A model generated the notes under the pieces. That model saw only the letters and a list, made by a program, of their open reading frames with translations. It searched no databases and had not been told where the DNA came from. A stretch of 40,786 nt of DNA from Candidatus Thorarchaeota archaeon. GTDB taxonomy: Archaea; Asgardarchaeota; Thorarchaeia; Thorarchaeales; Thorarchaeaceae. The DNA lies in the NCBI GenBank assembly GCA_016840855.1, contig JAEORO010000061.1, forward strand, positions 1 to 40,786, read 5' to 3'. Position numbers and translations under genes: made by a program. Within the stretch, counting starts at the first letter, position 1; each line of letters opens with the position of its first letter. This document shows, one piece after another, positions 15,054-22,159 of the stretch.

Positions 15054-16412
15054 ATGTCAGAAGAAAAACTCTCTGTTGAAGAGTTGAAGAAAAAGGCTGA
15101 GAAGCCCGGGAAGGATGCAATGATCCTTCACCCATTTTACCAGGGCAAAATCATGAGCATTGGTAAAGCACCAGTACGGGACTTCTCAGACTTTGCTATT
15201 TGGTATACTCCTGGCGTGGCGAAGCCGTGCTTGGACATCAAAGATAATCCCGAAATGGCCTATGAGCACTTGAACAAGGGGAACATGGTGGCTGTCGTAA
15301 GCGATGGCACTCGTGTACTTGGCTTGGGTGATATCGGTGCACTTGCTGCGGGCCCAGTGATGGAAGGAAAGGCAATTCTTTTCAAGTACTTGGGTGGCGT
15401 GGATGCTTGGCCAATTTGCGTTGACACAAAAGATGCTGACAAAATCATTGAATTTGTAAAACTCCTTCAGCCATCATTTGGAGGTATCAACCTTGAGGAC
15501 ATTTCCAAACCAAAGTGTTACAAGGTTCTTGAGGAACTGAGAAACGACCCCGAAGTCAAGATACCGGTCTGGCACGATGACGCTCAAGGAACAGCGACTG
15601 TTGTGCTTGCAGGTGTGCTAGGGGGGTTGAACGTTGTCAAGAAAGATATTGATAATATTTCAGTGGCTCTTCTAGGTGTGGGATCAGCCAACACGCGTAC
15701 TGCATATCTAATGATAGCTGCTGGAGTCAATCCAAAGAATATCATCATGGTGGACAGCCAAGGCGCAATATATGCAGACCGAGAGGATATCGTGAAAGAA
15801 AAAGACTATGACACCTTCAAATATGACTTGGCTCAGAAAACTAATCCAGAACGGCATTCTGGTGACTTGGGTGAGGTTATTGATGGAATGGATGTGCTCA
15901 TCTCAGCATCAACACCAGTGCCAGGCACGGTAAAGAAGGAATGGGTTTCCAAAATGGCAAAGGACTCAATCGTTTATGCATGTGCTAATCCATTACCTGA
16001 AATCTGGCCATGGGATGCAAAAGATGCAGGTGCTCGAATTGTTGGAACTGGCCGAAGCGATTTTGAAAACCAGATCAATAACTCACTTGGATTCCCAGGA
16101 ATCTTTCGAGGAACCCTAGATGTGAGAGCAAGTACGATCACTGATGAGATGTGTATCGCTGCGGCTCAAGCATTAGCAGACCTTGGAGCAAAAGAGGCTA
16201 ATGTGCGGAAAGTCATTCCAACAATGGACCAATGGGAATTGTATCCCGCAGAAGCTACTGCTGTCGGTATGAAAGCTATCGAACAAGGTATTGCTAAGAA
16301 ACATTGGGAAGAGAAGGACCTTTACAAGCATGCAGAGAAAATCATCAAACAAGCACGTGGATCTTCTGAGCTTCTCTATGAGAAAGGCTTCATACCTAAA
16401 GCACCAATCTAG
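15054..16412 (+). CDS. mae: NAD(P)-dependent malic enzyme
   Basis: A 452-residue malic enzyme, oxidatively decarboxylating malate to pyruvate and CO2, linking C4 and C3 metabolism. Motifs: [10 protein letters not shown] (Y51), [10 protein letters not shown] with the catalytic K106, FGGINLEDI (E148), WHDDAQGTA (D175, D176; many family members have HDDQHGTA), the dinucleotide-binding [10 protein letters not shown] (about 207-216), and [11 protein letters not shown]. The length equals the short prokaryotic type, without the phosphotransacetylase domain fused in MaeB. It is bracketed by peroxiredoxin genes and a 2-hydroxyacid oxidoreductase pair. Cofactor preference cannot be decided. Confidence 0.93.
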   Translation: MSEEKLSVEELKKKAEKPGKDAMILHPFYQGKIMSIGKAPVRDFSDFAIWYTPGVAKPCLDIKDNPEMAYEHLNKGNMVAVVSDGTRVLGLGDIGALAAGPVMEGKAILFKYLGGVDAWPICVDTKDADKIIEFVKLLQPSFGGINLEDISKPKCYKVLEELRNDPEVKIPVWHDDAQGTATVVLAGVLGGLNVVKKDIDNISVALLGVGSANTRTAYLMIAAGVNPKNIIMVDSQGAIYADREDIVKEKDYDTFKYDLAQKTNPERHSGDLGEVIDGMDVLISASTPVPGTVKKEWVSKMAKDSIVYACANPLPEIWPWDAKDAGARIVGTGRSDFENQINNSLGFPGIFRGTLDVRASTITDEMCIAAAQALADLGAKEANVRKVIPTMDQWELYPAEATAVGMKAIEQGIAKKHWEEKDLYKHAEKIIKQARGSSELLYEKGFIPKAPI

Positions 16413-16607
16413 TATTTGAAAAATTGTCCTCCTGAATCTCACTGGGAGGACATCTTCTCTCCTTTGCCGCAATCAGCTTGTGTATTTTGTTTCAATAACA
16501 AAACTACATTGCGCTACATTATTAAGAATTGAAAATTCCACTCATCGAACCCGGTGAGCCCCCCTATATTATGTAACCGACTCATTGAAACCTCTGGAGA
16601 ATCAGAA

Positions 16608-17714
16608 ATGTCCTACGACAAATGCGTTCGATGCGGATCTTGTTTGCAGTTTTGTCCTATGTTTGATGCAACAGGTGAGGAGCAATACTCACCACGAGGA
16701 AAAGCGTATCTTTTACAGGTAATGGATCAAATTGAGGATGATAAGGAGCTTGCCAAGGAGTTTAGGCGACTCCTATTCGAATGTACCCTTTGTGGGCGTT
16801 GTGAAGAGACCTGCTCTTCAGGTGTAGACCTTCTGAGGATTTGGCATGAGCAGAGAGCTAAGGCAATAAAAACTGCACCTGAAGAGTTTGCATATCTTGA
16901 CCCGCTTAAGAATGCACTCTCAAATGTGAAGAACATCTATGGACTTGCGGCAGAGGATAGAGCAATCTACTGGCTTGACGAACTTGAGGACGAGATTCCA
17001 GGACTTGAGGATAGAGTCTACGAAAAGGGGAAGACTGCTGAAGTAATGGTATTTCTTGGATGTCTGATGTCATTTAGAGGCAGTCAGATTGATGTACTGA
17101 GGTCACTCTTCAAGACACTGGAAAAACTCGAAGTTGACTATCTAGTCATGGGTTCAGAGGAATTCTGTTGTGGACATCCCCTATATCTTATGGGAGATGA
17201 CGAAGGAGCGCAGAAGTTGAGAGACCACAACAAACAGGTAATTGAATCTGCAAAAGCAAAGAATGTCATCACTTGTTGTCCAGGCTGTCTGATTCAGCTC
17301 AGGGAACATCACAATCTTGAGAATACTGAAGCATTACACCATACACAATTCTTTGACAAGAACCTAGAGAAAATCCCACAGTATAACCAGACTGAAGAGT
17401 TCTCATATCATGACCCTTGTGAGCTTCATCGGATTCTTGAGATAAAAACAGAACCAAGATCAGTAATCAATAAGATGGGAATCAAGTTTCGCGAGATGGA
17501 CCTATCCTGCTGTGGAGGTGGGGGTCTCTTAAGGATGACAGATCCTGACCTTAGTGATAAGATCATCCAGTTAAGAGCAGCCCGAGAAGGTGTGAAGAAT
17601 ACAACTGTGATTACGGCTTGTCCTTCATGTCGGGAGCAACTTCTTGGACAAGACCTGAAGACCAAAGATATTGTTGAACTTCTATCAGATGCATTAGGAG
17701 GGAATGTTGAGTAA
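16608..17714 (+). CDS. glcF: GlcF/HdrD-type iron-sulfur oxidoreductase subunit
   Basis: A 368-residue protein. Two 4Fe-4S motifs: CVRCGSCLQFCP (C6, C9, C12, C16) and CTLCGRCEETC (C59, C62, C65, C69). Two CCG (cysteine-rich) domains follow, with EEFCCGHP, CCPGCLIQL, then YHDPCELHR, SCCGGGGLLRM and ACPSCREQL. This layout is shared by glycolate oxidase GlcF, lactate utilisation and heterodisulfide reductase HdrD/HdrB subunits. Start at ATG 16608 because a GGAG lies eight bases upstream; the frame extends to a GTG at 16554 without a ribosome binding site. The next gene begins immediately after the TAA and supplies the flavin subunit, so the pair transfers electrons from a 2-hydroxyacid to an unknown acceptor. 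Confidence 0.88.
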   Translation: MSYDKCVRCGSCLQFCPMFDATGEEQYSPRGKAYLLQVMDQIEDDKELAKEFRRLLFECTLCGRCEETCSSGVDLLRIWHEQRAKAIKTAPEEFAYLDPLKNALSNVKNIYGLAAEDRAIYWLDELEDEIPGLEDRVYEKGKTAEVMVFLGCLMSFRGSQIDVLRSLFKTLEKLEVDYLVMGSEEFCCGHPLYLMGDDEGAQKLRDHNKQVIESAKAKNVITCCPGCLIQLREHHNLENTEALHHTQFFDKNLEKIPQYNQTEEFSYHDPCELHRILEIKTEPRSVINKMGIKFREMDLSCCGGGGLLRMTDPDLSDKIIQLRAAREGVKNTTVITACPSCREQLLGQDLKTKDIVELLSDALGGNVE

Positions 17715-19052
17715 ATGAGAATCAGAGATGTCGTCATAGGTGCAAACGCAAGTATGTACTATAAGCTCAACTTCCGCAAAATCAAAGGAGTATACTATCC
17801 TCGTTCTGAGCAAGAGGTCATTGCTGCGATAAAACACGCAATTAGTAATGGACTGTCTGTGACTCCTAAAGGTGGTGGATCAGGTCTCAGTGGCGCATGC
17901 ACAGGTGGAAATGATGAACGATTAATGATTAGCAGTCTACAGATGAAAGAGGTACTGGCTGTATCAAAAGATCAAGGATACATAGATGTACAGCCAGGAA
18001 TCACACCTGATAAGATAAACGAATTCTTAGCACCTATGGGTATGCGGTTCTATGTAGCACCAAGTAGTAGAGACATTGCCACTGTTGGAGGGATTCTTTC
18101 AACAGATGGTGGAGGCAATGATACCTGGTTTAATGGAACAATGCGAGACAGCACCATCCGTGTTAAGATGGTGTTATACGATGGTAGGGTTCTCACAATC
18201 GATACTAAGGGAGTCAAGAGTAATGATCCAGAGTTGGAAACGGAGCTGAATAAGATCGGCATGTCAATACATGATGTTGCCAGCTCTCATGGAACTCTCG
18301 GATTCATCACCGAATTACGATTGTCAATTGGCCCTCAAATAAAAGAAACCCTAATTGGAGGCATTGCAGAGTTTGAGGAATGCAATGCACTTGGCCGTGC
18401 ACTCACAGAGATGATTAATAGAAAGAGTCCTGTGAGATATGGTGAAGCGATTACATCAGCGCATCTTGATGTCAGAGAGGATTTGAATCCACCCTTACTT
18501 ATCATTGACTTTCCAGCAAATTATGAATCCGAGATGAAAGACATCATAGACTACAAACCTCTCGACAAACAAGAACTGGCAAAAATGAAGGACATCAGGT
18601 TAAAGCTACCAAAGAGAAACCCGAAAATCGGTATTCAAGTCGCTTTATTTGAGGGCTATGGATTCCATGGTGATAGCCTACTCCATCTTCAAGATCGTCT
18701 AGACATGGTTAATGCACTCCTGGTAGACCATGGCATGACCCCCTTTGCGAAATATGGACATGGTCCAAGTAAATGGTACTTGGGAAACAACACTCCCACC
18801 TACGGACTCATTCTTCACTCTAGGGAAATTAAACCAGAAGATAAGAGTGGACAGGAAATGTTGGATACCGTGCTTGCCATAGTTAACCTTTGTGAAGCAA
18901 ATGGAATCACGCCAAAGCCTGAACACAAATGGCCTTATTCTGACGAACTCAAGAAGAAGCGGCTTGAGGAGATAAGAGGAATAATCGGTCAAGGATTTAA
19001 TCCATTCCTACTCTCGAAGGAGTGTAACGAAGTTCTGGGTTCAATGGTTTGA
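17715..19052 (+). CDS. glcD: GlcD-type FAD-linked 2-hydroxyacid (D-lactate/glycolate) dehydrogenase
   Basis: A 445-residue flavoprotein with an N-terminal PCMH-type FAD-binding domain: TPKGGGSGLSGACTGG (about 50-65) for pyrophosphate binding, SSRDIATVGGILSTDGGG, and HGTLGFITELRLSIGP. The C-terminal part is the FAD-oxidase cap domain with FAKYGHGPSKWYLGN. D-lactate and glycolate are the usual substrates; which applies here is not visible. The C-terminus lacks the usual DPNGILNPGK-like ending and reads GFNPFLLSKE, and the enzyme is slightly short. ATG starts directly on the base after the upstream TAA, so coupling with the iron-sulfur subunit is tight. Confidence 0.88.
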   Translation: MRIRDVVIGANASMYYKLNFRKIKGVYYPRSEQEVIAAIKHAISNGLSVTPKGGGSGLSGACTGGNDERLMISSLQMKEVLAVSKDQGYIDVQPGITPDKINEFLAPMGMRFYVAPSSRDIATVGGILSTDGGGNDTWFNGTMRDSTIRVKMVLYDGRVLTIDTKGVKSNDPELETELNKIGMSIHDVASSHGTLGFITELRLSIGPQIKETLIGGIAEFEECNALGRALTEMINRKSPVRYGEAITSAHLDVREDLNPPLLIIDFPANYESEMKDIIDYKPLDKQELAKMKDIRLKLPKRNPKIGIQVALFEGYGFHGDSLLHLQDRLDMVNALLVDHGMTPFAKYGHGPSKWYLGNNTPTYGLILHSREIKPEDKSGQEMLDTVLAIVNLCEANGITPKPEHKWPYSDELKKKRLEEIRGIIGQGFNPFLLSKECNEVLGSMV

Positions 19053-19125
19053 AAGCTGCTCAACCAAGAATTTCGCAACTGCAGTCAATTCATTGTAGAA
19101 TACTTTCGGGCATCTCAGACAGGTG

Positions 19126-19134
19126 TTTATATAC
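19126..19134 (+). promoter_or_regulatory. TATA-like box of the Orc1/Cdc6-like gene
   Basis: TTTATATAC centred 26 bases upstream of ATG 19156 predicts a leaderless transcript starting at or next to that ATG. It lies within the longer frame that begins with GTG 19123, arguing against that start. Confidence 0.5.
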
Positions 19135-19155
19135 TGTTTTCGAGACCAATTTGTG

Positions 19156-20298
19156 ATGAGAATGGTCAAGCCACATCGCAGCCCTAAGGGGTTATTTGAT
19201 CCATATTACGTACCTGAGAGACTTTTACACCGAGACCGTGAACTTGGGACTATCAATGGAGTATATCGAGATTCCTTTGAGGACGAGTATGGTGTCAACA
19301 CGCTGGTGCATGGGATTTCAGGAGTGGGAATGACTGTTTTCTCTCGGTACTTCCTTACCAAGCTTATACCTGAACAATTCAATTCCCACACTGTTTATGT
19401 TGATGCAAAACACAAGGACACCCTCGAGATTATTTCTGAACTGAATGACAAGATACACCTAGAAACGAGCAAACCTATTACTGTAGCTTTTGACCTCGAC
19501 ATTCTATGGATGCAGTTCAAGAGAACCGCTGCATCAACCGACAAAAGAACAGTGTTCGTCATTGATAATATTGATGAAACAAATGAGGATGTCTACTCAA
19601 AATTAGCAAGATTATCCAAGGAAATTCAAGCCAGTACAATTGGAGTTCTAAACAGTCACGACTATCGACTTCTGACAAAACTTCCAGCAACCCATATGTC
19701 ATACGATTTTGAGATTCCTCTGGACACATACACGCAATCACAGCTATATGACATCGTCAGGATGCGAGTAGAAGACACATTCCCCCACCAACTCACTGAA
19801 GAAATAGTACGATACATCACAGATCTCGTTGTTGAGTTTGATGCATCCAAACCGAAGACGACCGTCGAAGCACTGAAAGCTCTATGGCCCTTGGCATCAA
19901 GTGGTCAGGAGATTGATTCTGATGCAGTGCGAAGTGCAACTATGTCCATCACATCCTTTGCCCATGACAATGACTACATGGACCTTATTGAAACCATAAG
20001 CATGAATGATTACATGACACTTCTGGTTCTAGAAGCCATGAGTGAGCATCTGATGCGTTACAAGACAGAAACTTACATAGATCGCCAGACATTGAATGAG
20101 CTTGTTGAGGTCAAGTGTGAAGAGCTTGGTGTCAGATTTGCACGAAATGACATAGAGAGGAGCTTACAAACGCTCATTTTCCAGAGCATCGTATTCGAGT
20201 CAGGATATTCCAGGAATCTACTCTATGTACTTGCACCACCTGAGATAATATATGATGCGGCAATTGGTCTAAGACGTGAACTCGCTCGTAGAAAATAA
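19156..20298 (+). CDS. Orc1/Cdc6-like AAA+ protein with degenerate ATPase site
   Basis: A 380-residue relative of the archaeal origin-recognition protein Orc1/Cdc6. The family N-terminus is clear (LFDPYYVPERLLHRDREL, about 13-30). Walker A reads HGISGVGMT (52-60): the invariant lysine is Met59. Walker B reads VFVIDNID (133-140): the usual catalytic glutamate is Asn138. Sensor 1 GVLNSHDY remains. The C-terminal third (about 270-380) fits a winged-helix domain (ETYIDRQTLNELVEVKCEE). It is therefore unlikely to hydrolyse ATP in the normal way and may be a structural or DNA-binding paralog. Start at ATG 19156 (leaderless); GTG 19123 and ATG 19162 are alternatives. No origin-like AT-rich repeat array is seen beside it. 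Confidence 0.78.
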   Translation: MRMVKPHRSPKGLFDPYYVPERLLHRDRELGTINGVYRDSFEDEYGVNTLVHGISGVGMTVFSRYFLTKLIPEQFNSHTVYVDAKHKDTLEIISELNDKIHLETSKPITVAFDLDILWMQFKRTAASTDKRTVFVIDNIDETNEDVYSKLARLSKEIQASTIGVLNSHDYRLLTKLPATHMSYDFEIPLDTYTQSQLYDIVRMRVEDTFPHQLTEEIVRYITDLVVEFDASKPKTTVEALKALWPLASSGQEIDSDAVRSATMSITSFAHDNDYMDLIETISMNDYMTLLVLEAMSEHLMRYKTETYIDRQTLNELVEVKCEELGVRFARNDIERSLQTLIFQSIVFESGYSRNLLYVLAPPEIIYDAAIGLRRELARRK

Positions 20299-20314
20299 AA
20301 GAAGAAAGGATGAT

Positions 20315-20330
20315 GGCCGGAAACCCGGCC
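20315..20330. terminator. Bidirectional GC hairpin between convergent genes
   Basis: GGCCGG (20315-20320), loop AAAC, CCGGCC (20325-20330). It occupies the 46-base gap between the convergent Orc1/Cdc6-like and GcvH-like genes. Confidence 0.55.
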
Positions 20331-20344
20331 CTTCATTCCATTTG

Positions 20345-20770
20345 TTATGCAGCTTTCTTTTCTGCAAATTCCTTCTTGACCCAGGCATCTAGTCCAGCTG
20401 CGCCTTGAAGGTTTGCAAGATCTGCATCCAAGTTGTCAGGTTCAAGAACTGCGACCCAACCTGCACCATAGGGATCATCATTTAGAAGTCCAGGATTATC
20501 CTTGAGTGCTTCATTGATTTCGGTGATGGTCCCACCAACGGGAGCCTTTACCGGTCCAGTCCATTTTCCTGATTCCAGAGTGCCAATGCTTCGCCCTGCG
20601 GCGATAGCTTTGCCAGCTGGTCTCAGTCTGACGAACTTAATTTTGCCAGCTAGGTCCATTCCGAAGGTTGTAAAGCCAATTTTGACCTTACCTCCTTCCT
20701 TCTTGACCCAGATCTGATCCTCAGTGTAGTATAGATCATCAGGGAAATCAAAACCCTCGTAAGTTACCAT
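20345..20770 (-). CDS. gcvH: Glycine cleavage H-like lipoyl carrier protein
   Basis: A 141-residue lipoyl-domain protein. The H-protein pattern is complete: YTEDQIWVKKEGGKVKIGFT, the lipoylation site TLESGKWTGP with Lys69, the following APVGGTITEINEAL and the characteristic NDDPYGAGWVAVLEP. In canonical GcvH the site reads ESVKAASD; the ESGKWTGP variant suggests a GcvH-like carrier that may serve a partner other than the glycine cleavage P/T/L proteins, none of which is nearby. ATG 20770 is preferred over 20791 because AAGGTGAC lies seven bases upstream and a TATA-like TCTTAAGTA (about 20806-20814) would start transcription downstream of 20791. Confidence 0.88.
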   Translation of the reverse strand: MVTYEGFDFPDDLYYTEDQIWVKKEGGKVKIGFTTFGMDLAGKIKFVRLRPAGKAIAAGRSIGTLESGKWTGPVKAPVGGTITEINEALKDNPGLLNDDPYGAGWVAVLEPDNLDADLANLQGAAGLDAWVKKEFAEKKAA

Positions 20771-20854
20771 GGTATTGTCACCTTGCTTCATGTTTGTTTG
20801 ACGGCTACTTAAGACATTTACTCTTAGTAGATTTAGTGTGAATTTCTGATAATT

Positions 20855-21067
20855 TCAAGTGCTTTCGGTAGTATCACCGTTCATTGCACGCTTAAGTTGT
20901 TCAGCTTCCTCCACATCAATCTCGACATAGAGGGTTCCTGAATAACCACAATCCTTCTCTTCGCAGTAATAGTGATTAGGAACAAGCCACCCAGATACGG
21001 AAGTCTTGGCAGTTCTAATTTTATCAGAGCCACATTTGGGGCAGACTCGAATTTTCCTCACAGGCAC
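20855..21067 (-). CDS. Small zinc-ribbon protein
   Basis: A 70-residue protein with two knuckles, CPKC (C9, C12) and CEEKDC (C35, C40), forming one zinc ribbon, followed by YSGTLYVEIDVEE and a helical tail. This resembles small archaeal zinc ribbons of the TFIIS/RPB9 type and others of unknown role; the fold may bind nucleic acid or protein. GTG start with a strong GGGAGG seven bases upstream. It is divergent from the RadA-like gene and shares a 130-base promoter region with it. Confidence 0.72.
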   Translation of the reverse strand: MPVRKIRVCPKCGSDKIRTAKTSVSGWLVPNHYYCEEKDCGYSGTLYVEIDVEEAEQLKRAMNGDTTEST

Positions 21068-21163
21068 ACTGCATCCTCCCGGCGTGGTTACTATAAATCA
21101 GAGGCCGTCCCTTAAAACAATTACCTGACGCTGAAACCCATATTTCGTCCTTCTAGGGGTGGT

Positions 21164-21170
21164 TATATTG
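21164..21170 (+). promoter_or_regulatory. TATA-like box of the RadA-like gene
   Basis: TTATATT about 26 bases before 21193 suggests a near-leaderless transcript starting at the ATG at 21196. An ATG at 21191 is followed at once by a stop and is not usable. Confidence 0.4.
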
Positions 21171-21195
21171 GACTGGAGTATCATAAACCTATGAG

Positions 21196-21972
21196 ATGAG
21201 ATTGCCTGAAACACCACTCCGAACAGGGTTCCACACAGCTGATGAGTTTGTCAATGTGAAAACCAAGTCAGGAATAAAGGCACTTGATAGTCTTCTTGGA
21301 GGAGGCCTTGAGTCAGGATTAGTTCATCTCTTCTATGGCGAGCGCGCGCTACATGATGACTTCCATCGAATTGCTGTTAGGGTACAGACTTCAAAGGAAA
21401 GTGGGGGATTAAACAGTCCGACAATTATCATTGATAGTGCCAATATCATCAAATTAGAGAAGTTCACTCAACTCGCAGATGAGTATAATCTGGATCCTGA
21501 AACTGTCTTGGATAACATCTACATCTCACGTGCATTCAATTCTTCACAAACCTATGACCTTGTCATGAACCAGCTGGATGGATTTCTTGATATGATTCCC
21601 GCGAAGGTTCTCATGGTAACAGGACTTCCTCAGCTCTACCTTGAGGAAGGACTCAAGGGAGAAGGACTTCAGGAAATATCGCACATGGCTTCGAAGATAT
21701 CAACGCTAACGCTCAAGAGAGACACATTTACACTTGTATCCGCTTCAGTTTCTAAAAGAAGTGTCAGCCGTCCTGAAGGTGGACGAACTTTAGCAGGTAC
21801 CGCTCAAGTGCATATTCTTATTTCAGATTCAAAGTCAAGACGAACTTATACACTAGCAAAGCATCCGCAATATCCTGTTAGAAGAACCAACAGATCAATG
21901 ACAGCTCCTTCAGGATCAACACTTCCATTATCCTACTTTCTTGGAGGAGAAGAGGAGCTACGGGAAGATTAG
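21196..21972 (+). CDS. RadA/RadB-like RecA-fold protein with eroded Walker A
   Basis: A 258-residue RecA-fold protein clearly patterned on RadA/RadB: SGIKALDSLLGGGLESG (25-41), then the equivalent of the recombinase 'DTEGTF' region (TIIIDSANIIKLEKFTQLA), the RadA signature DPETVLDNIYISRAFNSSQ (about 96-114), and a Walker B-type strand AKVLMVTGLPQLYL. The Walker A position reads FYGERALHDDF (46-56) with no GKT, and the Walker B aspartate is replaced (VTGLP where RadA has VDSL), so ATP hydrolysis is improbable. It lacks the RadA N-terminal HhH domain. A recombination-mediator or regulatory paralog is the most economical idea; that is inference. Confidence 0.72.
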   Translation: MRLPETPLRTGFHTADEFVNVKTKSGIKALDSLLGGGLESGLVHLFYGERALHDDFHRIAVRVQTSKESGGLNSPTIIIDSANIIKLEKFTQLADEYNLDPETVLDNIYISRAFNSSQTYDLVMNQLDGFLDMIPAKVLMVTGLPQLYLEEGLKGEGLQEISHMASKISTLTLKRDTFTLVSASVSKRSVSRPEGGRTLAGTAQVHILISDSKSRRTYTLAKHPQYPVRRTNRSMTAPSGSTLPLSYFLGGEEELRED

Positions 21973-22159
21973 ATCTCCTAGCCTTGCTGCTTCTTTTTGA
22001 TTTTCGTTATATATCGAGAAAGAATATATCATCGAAAAAAAGTCATCAATAATTCTGAATTCTTTATCATTACTTGTCGTGTGGATTGAGTAATTTAGAT
22101 GTCAGATCTTTCTTTTTATTCGAAACAATCAGAAAAAAAGAGTAGAAACGTGGAATGAC
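21973..22159. terminator. A/T-tract region between convergent genes
   Basis: T-rich runs on both strands: CTTCTTTTTGATTTTCG on the plus strand after the RadA-like gene, and CTTTTTTTC runs on the minus strand (complements of 22033-22042 and about 22131-22140) after the giant surface gene. Archaeal terminators are T tracts, so both genes probably end here. I see no gene. Confidence 0.5.
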
